From JAATGA01 sp047605605 (GTDB taxonomy: Bacteria > Pseudomonadota > Alphaproteobacteria > Rhodobacterales > Rhodobacteraceae): a DNA stretch of 51,657 bases. The translations under genes and the position numbers were made by a program. The notes beneath the pieces are model-generated. The model searched no databases. It saw only the letters and a program-made list of their open reading frames with translations, and had not been told where the DNA came from. Of this stretch, positions 9,356 through 18,066 are shown in pieces. The DNA lies in assembly GCA_047605605.1 (NCBI GenBank), contig JASGFG010000019.1:1-51657 (forward strand), read 5' to 3'. Positions within the stretch are counted from its first letter, which is position 1, and the number at the start of each line of letters is the position of its first letter.

Positions 9356-10585
9356 TCAGGCGCGGCCGCGGCCGCGGGCAAGAACCCGCTCATAGGCGGC
9401 CAGCAGATGCGGGATCGAATGCTGCCAGGACAGCCGGTCCAGCACCCGCGCCCGGCCCGCCTGCCCCATGGCGCGCGCCGCCGCGGGGTTCTCGATCAGC
9501 CAGGCGATGCGGGCGGCGAAATCCTTGGGATCGTTGGGCGTCGCGTAAAGCGAGGCATCGCCGGCCGAGGCCCGGCCTTCGGTCAGGTCGAACTGCACCA
9601 CCGGCTTTTCCAGGGTCATGTATTCCATGACCTTGTTCATGGTGGAAATGTCGTTCATCGCATTCTTCGGATCGGGCGCCACGCCGATGTCGATGGCGTT
9701 CAGCGCCGCCAGCATCGCCTCGCCGAACAGCGGCCCGGTAAAGGTGAAGTGTTTCTCCAGCCCACGCGCCGCCACATCGGCCCTGACCGTTTCCAGCTCC
9801 GGGCCAAAGCCCACGATGACGAAATGCACGTCCTCATGGCCCAGCTCGCGGATCAGGTGCAGCGCGGCCTGGACCAGAAGGTCCATCCCCTCCTGCTGGC
9901 CGATGACGCCGACATAACCCATCACCGTCCCCGCCCCCTGCCGCACCGACCGGTCGCCGGGGCCGGGCAGGAAGATTTCCACCTTGGGGGCCGAACGGAC
10001 GACGAAGACATCCTCGGGCTTCATCCGGCCGCGGGCGATGGCGATGCGGCGAAAGCTTTCGTTGGTGGCGATCGAGACCTGCGCGCAGGCAAAGGTCATT
10101 CGCTCCCACACCAGCATGATGCGATAAAGCAGGCCGCGCCGGTTGAACTTGGCCTCGTAAAGCTCGGGGCAGACATCGTGGTGGTCGAACAGGTAGCGCA
10201 CCCCCCAGGGCCGCCAGCGCAGCGCCAGCAGGAACACGAGGTCGGGCGGATTGCAGCCGTGGATCACGTCGAACCCGCGTTCGCGCCGCACCTTGCGCGC
10301 CAGGCGGAACATGTGGCGCAGGAAATGCAGGTATTCCCGCGCATAGGCCACGGCGCCGGAATGCGCCTCGACCGGCTCGGGATAGCGGTAGATGTGGACG
10401 CCCTGGATTTCCTCGTAATCCTTGACCCAGCCGCGGCCCATCGGACAGATGACCGACACCTGATAGCCCGCCTCGGTCAGCGAGGTCGCCTCCAGCCAGA
10501 CGCGGCGGTCCAGCGGCACCGGCAGGTTTTCCACGACGATCAGAACGCGGCGGCCAGCATCGGGACGGGGTTGGTCGGAAGGCAT
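9356..10585 (-). CDS. GT4-family glycosyltransferase
   Basis: 409-residue GT-B fold retaining glycosyltransferase. The N-terminal acceptor domain begins RVLIVVENLPVPLDRRVWLEA, with an invariant-looking GxxV and a DVIHGCNPPDLVFL segment; the donor domain has GYVGVIGQQEGMDLLVQA, FVIVGFGPELETV and the EX7E-like region NKVMEYMTLEKPVVQFDLTEGR. The closest familiar type is the WbuB-like group that acts on nucleotide-sugar donors in O-antigen and capsule synthesis; exact sugar specificity cannot be read from sequence. It is monocistronic, oriented as the phosphomannomutase gene 218 bp upstream. It presumably adds one sugar to the lipid-linked repeat unit in the cytosol. Confidence 0.88.
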   Translation of the reverse strand: MPSDQPRPDAGRRVLIVVENLPVPLDRRVWLEATSLTEAGYQVSVICPMGRGWVKDYEEIQGVHIYRYPEPVEAHSGAVAYAREYLHFLRHMFRLARKVRRERGFDVIHGCNPPDLVFLLALRWRPWGVRYLFDHHDVCPELYEAKFNRRGLLYRIMLVWERMTFACAQVSIATNESFRRIAIARGRMKPEDVFVVRSAPKVEIFLPGPGDRSVRQGAGTVMGYVGVIGQQEGMDLLVQAALHLIRELGHEDVHFVIVGFGPELETVRADVAARGLEKHFTFTGPLFGEAMLAALNAIDIGVAPDPKNAMNDISTMNKVMEYMTLEKPVVQFDLTEGRASAGDASLYATPNDPKDFAARIAWLIENPAAARAMGQAGRARVLDRLSWQHSIPHLLAAYERVLARGRGRA

Positions 10586-10803
10586 CGGCCCCTTTTCCTG
10601 CTGTCCATATGGTCAAATTTCCAATGCCCCCGGCATAAAGAAGACCGGCTGGCAAGCCAAGGGGTTTCGGCCCGCGCCAAGGGCGGGTTGCCGCAAAGAT
10701 ATGCGTCCCATGCAGAAAAGTGACCGGAAACCGGGCGGATATGCCCGCCGGCCGGGCAGGGACAGGGCGGTTTCCCGCCGCCGGCCCGGCGCGGGCGGGG
10801 CGG

Positions 10804-12204
10804 TCAGCCCCGATCCCCGGCCAGCGCCTGTCCGATCCGCCGCAGCGCGCCCGCCAGCAGATCCGCCGCGGCACCGGGGCTTTCGGCCTCGGCATAGACG
10901 CGGAATTCCGGCGCATTGCCCGAGGGGCGCAGATGCAGCACCCGGCCCGAGGCCAGCGCCATCCGCAGCCCGTCGGTGCGGTCGGTCGCGCGCCAGCCCT
11001 CGCCCAGTCCGGCCAGCAGCGCGTCGCGCCGCGCCGGATCCTCCAGCCCCGCCAGCAGCGCGGCCGAGGCGTCGGGGGCGGTGTTCTCCAGCCGGTCGGC
11101 GGCGGTGAAGCGGGCGGGCTCCCGCGCCACCCGCGCCGCAAGGCCCCCGGCCCCGCGCGCCTCGACCAGCGCGGCCACCAGCGGCAGCAGGCTGTCGCGC
11201 GTGGCCAGCGGCGGCAGCGGCCCGGCCGGGCCTGCGGCGGCAAAGCCCAGCAGGAACCCGCCGTTCGCCTCGTATCCGGCGACGCGGGCGCCGGGGGTGG
11301 CGCGGACTGCCGCCTCCATCGCGGCGATGACGAAGGGCGACCCGATCCGGGTGCGGATCACCCGCGCGAACCGCCCGCCCGCCTCGGCCCCGGTATTGGA
11401 ACTGACCGGGGTGACGACCGTATCGGCCCCGACCGCGGCGGCGGCGATCTGGCCCAGCACGTCGCCCGCCACGATCCGCCCCGCCCCGTCGGCCAGCAGC
11501 GGCCGGTCGCCGTCGCCGTCGGTGGACACCAGCGCATCGAGGCCGTGTTCGCCCACCCAGGCCGCGATGCGGCTGCGGAACTCTTCGGCCACCGCCTCGG
11601 TATCGACGGGGATGAAGCGGTCCGACCGGCCCAGTTCCACCACCCTGGCCCCAAGCCCGCGCAGCGCCTCGGCCAGCAGGTCGCGGCTGACGGCGCTGTG
11701 GCTCCATACGCCGATCCGCAGCCCGGCCAGCGCCTGCCCGCCAAAGGCCGTCACATAGCGCGCCACCCAGCCGGTCCCGGCCGTGGTGCAGGCGGCCAGC
11801 GGGGCGGACCCCGTCGGAACCGGGCCGCCCAGATGCGCCAGGATCGCCGCCTCGTCCGTCTTGGCGATCTCGCCCGCGGGGGTATAGAACTTCAGCCCGT
11901 TGCGGTCGGCCGGGATATGGCTGCCCGTCACCATCACCGAGGCCGCCCCCGCCCCCATCGCCGCCAGCGCCAGGGCCGGGGTGGGCACCGCGCCGCAATC
12001 GGTGACGGCGACGCCCGCCCCCCGCGCCGCATCGGCCACCGCCGCCGCCAGATCCGGCGACGAGGGGCGCAGGTCGCGCCCGATCCACAGCCCCGTGCCC
12101 TGCGGACAGGCGGCCAGAAAGGCGCGCACATGGTCGGCCACCAGGCCGGGCGTCAGTTCGGCCACCAGCCCGCGCAGCCCGCTCGTTCCGAATTTCGGCG
12201 CCAT
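10804..12204 (-). CDS. manB: phosphomannomutase/phosphoglucomutase
   Basis: 466-residue alpha-D-phosphohexomutase. Visible motifs: FGTSGLRG at the N-terminus, the phosphoserine loop MVTGSHIPADRNG (catalytic Ser about residue 95), the magnesium loop STDGDGDRPLLAD, the sugar loop GYEANGGFLLG and the phosphate-binding RPSGNAPEFRVYAE near the end. The TGSHIP form of the serine loop and the length fit ManB-type phosphomannomutases. It would convert mannose-6-phosphate to mannose-1-phosphate and so feed ManC (44015) and the GDP-sugar operon; glucose-1-phosphate for UDP-glucose is also possible. I chose the ATG at 12204 because AAAGGA lies 7 nt upstream; a longer frame to 12297 has no support. The gene is divergent from the ExeA-like ATPase. 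Confidence 0.85.
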   Translation of the reverse strand: MAPKFGTSGLRGLVAELTPGLVADHVRAFLAACPQGTGLWIGRDLRPSSPDLAAAVADAARGAGVAVTDCGAVPTPALALAAMGAGAASVMVTGSHIPADRNGLKFYTPAGEIAKTDEAAILAHLGGPVPTGSAPLAACTTAGTGWVARYVTAFGGQALAGLRIGVWSHSAVSRDLLAEALRGLGARVVELGRSDRFIPVDTEAVAEEFRSRIAAWVGEHGLDALVSTDGDGDRPLLADGAGRIVAGDVLGQIAAAAVGADTVVTPVSSNTGAEAGGRFARVIRTRIGSPFVIAAMEAAVRATPGARVAGYEANGGFLLGFAAAGPAGPLPPLATRDSLLPLVAALVEARGAGGLAARVAREPARFTAADRLENTAPDASAALLAGLEDPARRDALLAGLGEGWRATDRTDGLRMALASGRVLHLRPSGNAPEFRVYAEAESPGAAADLLAGALRRIGQALAGDRG

Positions 12205-12309
12205 CCGTTTTCCTTTCGCACAGGTCCCCGTCCCCCTCTGGCTACGCGCTTGCCGGCCGGTTTTCCAGCCGGAGCCAGGCGGCAGGGAACCCTTCAACGA
12301 TCCCCGCGG

Positions 12310-12331
12310 GGCGGCCAGAAAATGGGCCGCC
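12310..12331. promoter_or_regulatory. inverted repeat in divergent promoter region
   Basis: GGCGGCC and GGCCGCC face each other with an 8-bp spacer in the 213-bp gap between the mutase and the ATPase genes, which are transcribed apart. It could be an operator; no regulator is assigned. Confidence 0.35.
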
Positions 12332-12417
12332 GACGCAACAATGCCTTTTTTCGGCCCCGAATGCGGTCGAATGCCTGCGCATTTTCTGCAAATCCCTCAT
12401 CCCCAGCGGGAAAAGCG

Positions 12418-13407
12418 ATGACCCACCACACGTCTTTTCTGCCCCCCTCGTCTCCGCCTCCCTCGTCCGGCCTGCCGCCGCAAGCCTTGCAGGATTCGCC
12501 CCTGGCCGGGGCCGCCCCCGCCGGGCCGCAGCCGGAAAGGCAGGGGACGCCGCGCCGCCCCTCGTCGCTGGCGCAGCTTTACCGTTCGGCCTTCGGGTTG
12601 AACGAACGGCCCTTCACCCTGCTGCCCGACCCCGATTTCCTGTTCTGGAGCGGCGCCCACCTCGGCGCCTTCACCATGATGGAATACGGGCTGATGGCGG
12701 GCGGCCCGATCACCCTGATCACCGGCGAGATCGGCACCGGCAAGACCACGCTTCTGCACCACCTGCTGCGCACGCTGGACGACCGGGTGACGGTCGGGCT
12801 GATCGCGAATGCGCGGGGCGGGCGGGGCGACCTGATCCGCTGGGCGCTGCACGCCTTCGGCATCGCCCCCGGGCGCGAGCTTGACCATGTGGCGCGGTTC
12901 CACTGCCTGCGCGACTTTCTTCTGCGCGAACATGCCGCGCGCCGCCCGGTCGTCATCATCGTGGACGAGGCGCAGAACCTGTCGCCCGAGGCGATCGAGG
13001 AATTGCGGATGCTGACCAACCTCAACCACGCCCGGCGCGAGCTGGTGCAGCTGGTCCTGGTCGGCCAGCCCGAGCTGCGCGCGCTGGTCGAGCGGTCGGG
13101 GATGCAGAATTTCGCGCAAAGGGTGACGGCAAGCTTTCACCTGACCGGCCTGACCGCGGACGAGACGCAGGCCTATATCGCCCACCGGATGCGCCATGCC
13201 GGGGCCACGGGGCGCGAGTTCAGCCCCGCCGCCGCCGCCGCCATCCACGCCGCCGCGCGCGGCATTCCGCGGACGATCAACAAGATCTGCGACCTGGCGC
13301 TGCTTTACACCCTGTCGGACGACCAGCGCCGCGTCGGGGCCGCCATCGTGGCCGAGGTCCTGGCCGACAACCCGCTGCTGACCCCGGACCCCGCAACCCT
13401 GCACTGA
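12418..13407 (+). CDS. ExeA/GspA-like AAA ATPase of an exopolysaccharide/protein-sorting locus
   Basis: 329 residues. A Pro/Ser-rich N-terminus of about 50 residues leads to a conserved YRSAFGLNERPFTLLPDPDFLFWS segment. The ATPase domain has Walker A GEIGTGKTT (about 103-111), Walker B VVIIVDEAQN, an arginine-containing LVLVGQPEL sensor region and a C-terminal winged-helix-like GIPRTINKICDLAL stretch. This is the layout of the putative secretion ATPases found at PEP-CTERM/exopolysaccharide loci (TIGR03015-like) and of ExeA/GspA. A VPLPA-CTERM protein occurs at 38119, which supports the link to surface polysaccharide and sorting. The ATG at 12418 is preceded by a GGGA site. How the ATPase works in such loci is not known; a role in polysaccharide export or protein sorting is inference. 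Confidence 0.8.
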   Translation: MTHHTSFLPPSSPPPSSGLPPQALQDSPLAGAAPAGPQPERQGTPRRPSSLAQLYRSAFGLNERPFTLLPDPDFLFWSGAHLGAFTMMEYGLMAGGPITLITGEIGTGKTTLLHHLLRTLDDRVTVGLIANARGGRGDLIRWALHAFGIAPGRELDHVARFHCLRDFLLREHAARRPVVIIVDEAQNLSPEAIEELRMLTNLNHARRELVQLVLVGQPELRALVERSGMQNFAQRVTASFHLTGLTADETQAYIAHRMRHAGATGREFSPAAAAAIHAAARGIPRTINKICDLALLYTLSDDQRRVGAAIVAEVLADNPLLTPDPATLH

Positions 13408-13815
13408 TCGCCGTTCCCCCGCCCTGCTGAGCGCGCCCTGCCCCGCCCGCCCTGTCCCGCGGGGGGCGGGGCATGACGGCTGGCCCCCGGATGCCGCAGC
13501 CGCGATGCTGCACCTGCAACCTTCTTCCCCCGCGGGGCGGGGCAAAGGCGGCGGAAGGGCTGCCCCAAAGCCGGCGCGGAAAAAGGCAGAATGTCGCAAA
13601 TCGTTTATGGAACATGCACATATCCCTGCCCATGGGTATCTCTCCGCGCATCGAATGGCGGCAGAACGGCCATTCGCCGCCCAAGCTCTGTGCAGGAGCC
13701 TTTTTCGCTCGCCTTTGCACTTGCAGCGAATCGTGGGGCTGGCTACCGCTTGATCCGTCGAATTTGAGTTTAATTCGCCCGGGCATTCCGGCCCATGTAT
13801 CAGGGGACTTCACGG
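13408..13815. promoter_or_regulatory. 408-bp upstream region of the priming transferase with several dyads
   Basis: No gene is supported here. After the hairpin at 13439 the sequence becomes less GC-rich and contains two inverted repeats: CGAATGGC/GCCATTCG (13652-13659 and 13669-13676) and CGAATT/AATTCG (13759-13764 and 13772-13777). The latter lies about 40 bp before the chosen start, in the AT-rich stretch where a promoter is expected. These look like operator sites controlling entry into polysaccharide synthesis, but no binding protein can be named. Confidence 0.4.
13439..13473 (+). terminator. hairpin after the ExeA-like ATPase gene
   Basis: TGCCCCGCCC (13439-13448) pairs perfectly with GGGCGGGGCA (13464-13473) across a 15-nt loop, 32 bp past the stop codon. 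No T-run follows. Confidence 0.4.
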
Positions 13816-14511
13816 ATGGCTTATAAAGCGGCTTCCCCGGCAAGTCTGGCCAGCGCGACCCTCTCGCTGCCGCGGTTGCGGCGGAAGGTCCGGCCCAATA
13901 CCTATTTCGGCCTGCGCAAGCGGGTCTTCGATGTGGCTCTGGTGCTTCTGGCGGCGCCGACGGTGCTGCCGCTGGTGGCGATCCTGTGGCTTCTGGTGCG
14001 GCTGGACGGCGGGCCGGGCTTTTACTCGCAGCCGCGCGTCGGCCGGGGCGGGCGGGTGTTCCGCTGCTGGAAGCTGCGCAGCATGATCACCGACGCCGAC
14101 GACCGCCTGCGCGAGATGTGCGAATCCGACCCCCGGATCGCCCGCGAATGGGCCGAAAACCAGAAGCTGGCCCAGGACCCCCGCATCACCCCGATCGGAA
14201 AGTTCCTGCGCAAGTCGAGCCTCGATGAATTGCCGCAGTTCTGGAACATCTTCCGCGGCGACATGTCGATCGTCGGCCCCCGCCCCTTCCTGCCCGACCA
14301 GCAGGGGCTTTACACCGATGCCGGGGGCGAGGCCTATTTCCTGATGCGCCCCGGCGTCACCGGCACCTGGCAGGTGCGCGGCCGCTCGGCCACCCGGTTC
14401 GTCGACCGCGTGCGCTTTGACGAAGGCTATTACGACGACGCCTCGCTGGCGCAGGACCTGCGGCTGATGGGGGAAACCGTGCTGGTCATGGCGCGGATGA
14501 CCGGCCGCTGA
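13816..14511 (+). CDS. priming undecaprenyl-phosphate sugar-1-phosphate transferase
   Basis: 231-residue member of the bacterial sugar transferase family (WcaJ/ExoY type). After a basic N-terminus comes a hydrophobic helix (VFDVALVLLAAPTVLPLVAILWLLV), then the catalytic signature: GRVFRCWKLRSM, KFLRKSSLDELPQFWNIF, RGDMSIVGPRPFLP and RPGVTGTWQVRGRS. It transfers a sugar-1-phosphate from a nucleotide sugar to undecaprenyl phosphate at the inner face of the membrane and so starts the repeat unit. The length matches ExoY-like short forms without the extra N-terminal membrane bundle. I prefer ATG 13816 because AGGGGA lies 8 nt upstream; ATG 13795 has none. It is followed by a parS-like site. Confidence 0.92.
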   Translation: MAYKAASPASLASATLSLPRLRRKVRPNTYFGLRKRVFDVALVLLAAPTVLPLVAILWLLVRLDGGPGFYSQPRVGRGGRVFRCWKLRSMITDADDRLREMCESDPRIAREWAENQKLAQDPRITPIGKFLRKSSLDELPQFWNIFRGDMSIVGPRPFLPDQQGLYTDAGGEAYFLMRPGVTGTWQVRGRSATRFVDRVRFDEGYYDDASLAQDLRLMGETVLVMARMTGR

Positions 14512-14544
14512 CCCGCAGGCGGGCGAAGGCAGGCGGGCGGCCGG

Positions 14545-14566
14545 AATGTTTCGCGCGCGAAACATT
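14545..14566. other. parS-like palindrome, copy 1
   Basis: Perfect 22-bp palindrome with the 18-bp core TGTTTCGCGCGCGAAACA at 14547-14564, 34 bp after the stop of the priming transferase. The same core recurs at 40708, 50183 and 51491; the last lies between parA and parB, which is why I read it as the ParB-binding centromere. It may also act as a transcript-end hairpin. Confidence 0.75.
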
Positions 14567-14729
14567 TGCCGCCTGGCCCTCCCCCATAGCTCCCATAACC
14601 CCCGGTTGCGAACGCCCGCTTGAAGCGCGGGCCGCGGGGCGGCATCATGCGGCCGAACCCGTCCAGCCACGGCCCCGGTCCGGGCCTGCCAGGCCATCCC
14701 GCAACGCCCCCGCAACAAGGAGAGATCCC

Positions 14730-15122
14730 ATGCGATCCTTGGGAAAATACGCGCCCCAGGCCCTGGCCGTCCTGCGCATCGTCACCGCCCTGCTGTTCAT
14801 CGAACACGGCACGATGAAGCTGTTCGACTTCCCCTCCTCGGGGCAGGCGGGCGGGCCGCTTTCGCCGCTGATGCTGGTCGGCGGGCTGCTGGAACTGGTG
14901 GGCGGCCTTGCCATCCTGGCGGGTTTCTTCACCCGGCCGGTGGCTTTCGTGCTGTCGGGCGAGATGGCCTATGCCTACTGGATGATGCATTTCCCGAACG
15001 GCGGATTCTTTCCGGCGCTGAACGGCGGCGATGCGGCGATCCTGTTCTGCTTCGTCTTCCTTTACCTCGTCTTCTCCGGCCCCGGCGCGTGGAGCGTCGA
15101 CGCCGCGCAGAACCGCGAATAG
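14730..15122 (+). CDS. DoxX-family membrane protein
   Basis: 130 residues with four predicted membrane helices. The first carries the DoxX hallmark LRIVTALLFIEHGTMKLFDFP, followed by LVGGLLELVGGLAILAGFFTRPVAFVLSGEM and an aromatic FPNGGFFPALNGGDAAILFCFVFLYL segment. DoxX proteins are small inner-membrane proteins linked to quinone or thiosulfate redox chemistry or to oxidative-stress membrane complexes; for most members the function is unknown. A strong AAGGAGA site precedes the ATG. It stands alone 289 bp before the glucose dehydrogenase gene; a functional link (both touch the quinone pool) is possible but unproven. Confidence 0.88.
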   Translation: MRSLGKYAPQALAVLRIVTALLFIEHGTMKLFDFPSSGQAGGPLSPLMLVGGLLELVGGLAILAGFFTRPVAFVLSGEMAYAYWMMHFPNGGFFPALNGGDAAILFCFVFLYLVFSGPGAWSVDAAQNRE

Positions 15123-15411
15123 CCGCCCCGAACGGCACGGGCGGCCAGCGGGAAATATCGACCTTTCAGGGGCTTGCCCGCCGGCCTGTGCCTTTTTTGC
15201 GCAACCTGCGGGCGAATCGGCGTTGCCTTCCCCGCCGCCGCAGCCTAACTGATGGGGCGAGAGCCTGCTGCGGCATTCTGTCGCCACCCCCCGCGAGGTA
15301 TCCTCCCCGCCCGGTCCGCGCGCCCCGGCCCGCCCTCCCCCTGACAGGCCTTCCCTGCCCGGGGATGCAACATCGCCGCGGCCCTGCCGTGGCAAGTCAG
15401 AGGATGGCGAA

Positions 15412-17814
15412 ATGTCTGCTGGGAATTCCTTGGCCGGACCACCGGGATCGGGTGTCTGGGTCTTGCGTGTCGTGGGGGTGCTGCTGGCGATTGCCGGCCT
15501 GCCGCTGGTCTGGGGCGGGGTGCAGCTGATCGGCGTCGGCGGGTCGTGGTATTACCTGCTGGCCGGGGCGGCGGTGGTCGTGACCGGCCTGCTGTTCCTT
15601 GTCAGGAACCGCGCGGCGCTGTGGCTTTACGCGATCACCTTCCTTGCCACCGTCGCCTGGGCGCTGTGGGAGGCGGGCTTTCACTTCTGGCCGCAGATCC
15701 CGCGGCTGGTGGCGCCTGCGGTGCTGGGCATCGTCGTGGCGCTGTGCGCGCCGCTGTTTCCGGGCAACCGCGGCAAGGCGCTGCCCTTTGCGGTGGCGGC
15801 GGCGCTGGCGCTGGCGCTGGTGGCCACGGGCGTCTTCGCCTTCCGTCCGCATGACGTGATCCGAGGGCAGATCCCGGCCGAGGTGGCCGAGGCCCCGGTC
15901 GATCCGGGCGCCGCGACCGACTGGCGCGCCTATGGCCGCACGCTGGCCGGCACCCGCCATGCGCCGATCGCGCAGATCACCCCGGCCAATGTCGGCGGGC
16001 TTCAGGTCGCATGGACCTTCCGCACCGGCGATACGCCCGATGCGATGGCCCAGGACCAGAACACGCCGCTGATGGTGGGCGATACGGTCTATACCTGTTC
16101 GCCGCACAACATCGTCCATGCGCTGAACGCCGAAACCGGCGAGCTGCGCTGGAAGTTCGATCCGGCCGCCAAGGCGCCCTTGTGGCAGCGCTGCCGGGGG
16201 GTGAGCTATTACGAACCCTCGGCCCAGGCCCTGGCCGCGGCCCAACCCGCCGCGACCGATGGCACGGCAGCGGCGACCACCCCCGCCACCTGCGCGCAGC
16301 GCATCGTGATGACCACCATCGACGCGCGCCTGATCCAGCTGGATGCGAAAACCGGCCAGCCCTGCGCCACCTTCGGCACCAACGGCACGGTCGACCTGAA
16401 ACAGGGCATGGGCGAGGTCAAGGACGGCTTCTACTTCCAGACCTCGGCGCCGACCGTCAGCCATGATCTGGTCGTCATCGGCGGCTGGGTCTGGGACAAC
16501 GTGGAAACGGGCGAGCCTTCGGGCGCGGTGCGGGCCTTTTCCGCCGTCACCGGCGATCTGGTCTGGGCCTGGGACCTGGGCAATCCCGCCCTCACCGGCC
16601 TGCCGCCCGCGGGCGAAAGCTATACCCGCGGCACGCCGAACGTCTGGTCCACCCCCGCGGTGGACGAGGATCTGGGCCTGATCTACCTGCCCACCGGCAA
16701 TGCGACGCCCGACTTTTTCGGCGCCGAACGGTCGGATGCGGCCAATGCCTACAACTCGTCCATCGTGGCGCTGGACATCGCCACCGGGCGCGAGCGGTGG
16801 AAGTTCCAGACCGTGCACCATGACCTGTGGGATTACGACATCCCCGCCCAGCCCGCCCTGGCCGACATGCCCGACGGCAAGGGCGGCACGGTGCCCGCGC
16901 TGATCCAGGTGACGAAGCGCGGCCAGATCTTCGTGCTGGACCGCCGCGACGGCACCCCGGTGACCGAGGTGGAGGAAAAGCCCGTTCCGCAAAAGGGCGG
17001 TGTGCCCGAGGATCACGTCTCGCCGACGCAGCCCTATTCGGTGGGGATGCCCGCCATCGGGACCGAACCCTTCACCGAGGCGCGGATGTGGGGCGCCACG
17101 CCCTATGACCAGCTTTACTGCCGCATCGCCTTTCGGAAGATGCGCTATGAGGGCGAGTTCACCCCGCCGGGCACCGATGTCAGCCTGATCTTCCCCGGCT
17201 ATTACGGCGGGATGAACTGGGGGTCGGCCTCGGTGGACGAAGGGCGCGACCTGCTGGTGGTCAACGACATCCGCATGCCGCAATTCATCCAGCTGATCCC
17301 GCAGGCGGAACTGGACAGCGGCGCCGTCTCGTCGAAATCGCACGACGGGCTGTCGACGCAGAAGGGCACGCCCTATGGCGCGTGGAAGAACGGCTTCTTC
17401 TCGCCCCTGCAGGTGCCTTGCCACCAGCCGCCCTATGGCACGATCACCGGGATCGACCTGAAGACGCGGGCCATCGTCTGGCAGGTGCCGGGCGGCACCT
17501 TGCAGGACACCGGGCCGCTGGGGATCAAGACCGGGTTGCAGATCCCGGTCGGGATGCCGACGCTGGGCGGGCCGGTGACGACCGCGGGCGGCGTCACCTT
17601 CTATGCCGGGACGCAGGATTATTACCTGCGCGCGCTGGACAGCCGCACCGGGGACGAGCTGTGGAAGGGCCGCCTGCCGGTCGGCGCGCAGGCGACGCCG
17701 ATGACCTATGTTTCGCCCGAAAGCGGGCGGCAGTTCGTCGTCGTCTCGGCCGGGGGCGCGCGCAACTCGCCCGACCGGGGCGATTACATCGTGGCCTATG
17801 CCTTGCCGAAATAG
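15412..17814 (+). CDS. gcd: membrane-bound PQQ-dependent glucose dehydrogenase
   Basis: 800 residues. Five hydrophobic helices occupy about residues 15-150; the remaining 650 residues form a quinoprotein beta-propeller in the periplasm. Visible family motifs: DWRAYGRTLAGTRHAPIAQI at the propeller start, QNTPLMVGDTVYTCSPHN, WQRCRGVSYYE, the HHDLWDYDIPAQP loop near the active site, GYYGGMNWGSASVD and TPMTYVSPESGRQFVVVSAGG near the end. It oxidises glucose and other aldoses to the lactone in the periplasm and passes electrons to ubiquinone. PQQ must come from elsewhere: no pqq synthesis gene is visible in the window. The size matches known Gcd proteins (about 800 residues), so the enzyme is complete. 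The start ATG has a GAGGA-like site 7-10 nt upstream. Confidence 0.93.
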   Translation: MSAGNSLAGPPGSGVWVLRVVGVLLAIAGLPLVWGGVQLIGVGGSWYYLLAGAAVVVTGLLFLVRNRAALWLYAITFLATVAWALWEAGFHFWPQIPRLVAPAVLGIVVALCAPLFPGNRGKALPFAVAAALALALVATGVFAFRPHDVIRGQIPAEVAEAPVDPGAATDWRAYGRTLAGTRHAPIAQITPANVGGLQVAWTFRTGDTPDAMAQDQNTPLMVGDTVYTCSPHNIVHALNAETGELRWKFDPAAKAPLWQRCRGVSYYEPSAQALAAAQPAATDGTAAATTPATCAQRIVMTTIDARLIQLDAKTGQPCATFGTNGTVDLKQGMGEVKDGFYFQTSAPTVSHDLVVIGGWVWDNVETGEPSGAVRAFSAVTGDLVWAWDLGNPALTGLPPAGESYTRGTPNVWSTPAVDEDLGLIYLPTGNATPDFFGAERSDAANAYNSSIVALDIATGRERWKFQTVHHDLWDYDIPAQPALADMPDGKGGTVPALIQVTKRGQIFVLDRRDGTPVTEVEEKPVPQKGGVPEDHVSPTQPYSVGMPAIGTEPFTEARMWGATPYDQLYCRIAFRKMRYEGEFTPPGTDVSLIFPGYYGGMNWGSASVDEGRDLLVVNDIRMPQFIQLIPQAELDSGAVSSKSHDGLSTQKGTPYGAWKNGFFSPLQVPCHQPPYGTITGIDLKTRAIVWQVPGGTLQDTGPLGIKTGLQIPVGMPTLGGPVTTAGGVTFYAGTQDYYLRALDSRTGDELWKGRLPVGAQATPMTYVSPESGRQFVVVSAGGARNSPDRGDYIVAYALPK

Positions 17815-17842
17815 GCTCTGACACGGCAGTAAACGCGGCCGG

Positions 17843-17866
17843 AAGCCGGGGGTTCGCCCCCGGCTT
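17843..17866 (+). terminator. hairpin after gcd
   Basis: AAGCCGGGGG (17843-17852), loop TTCG, CCCCCGGCTT (17857-17866): a perfect 10-bp stem with a stable tetraloop, 28 bp after the stop codon. Only two T residues follow. Confidence 0.65.
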
Positions 17867-18066
17867 GCGCATGTCGCGCGGCGCTGGCCGCCCGCTTGAT
17901 TACGCCGGGATTATCTTTCACAGTCGCAGCCGGAAAGAGTTCAAAAGTAAAGGCTGTGGCCCGTGCCTGTGGTTCCGCCGTCCCGTCCGGCCCGCCTCGT
18001 GCCGTTGCGACCCCCTGTCAGCACATGCCCTTCATCCGGGCAGGCCTGCGCAATCGGGGGCGCGGC

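Noticed and set aside
10720..12417. Upstream extension of the ExeA-like ATPase frame by over 560 codons
   Set aside because: It runs antisense through the phosphomannomutase gene and lacks any domain; ATG 12418 with GGGA fits the family.
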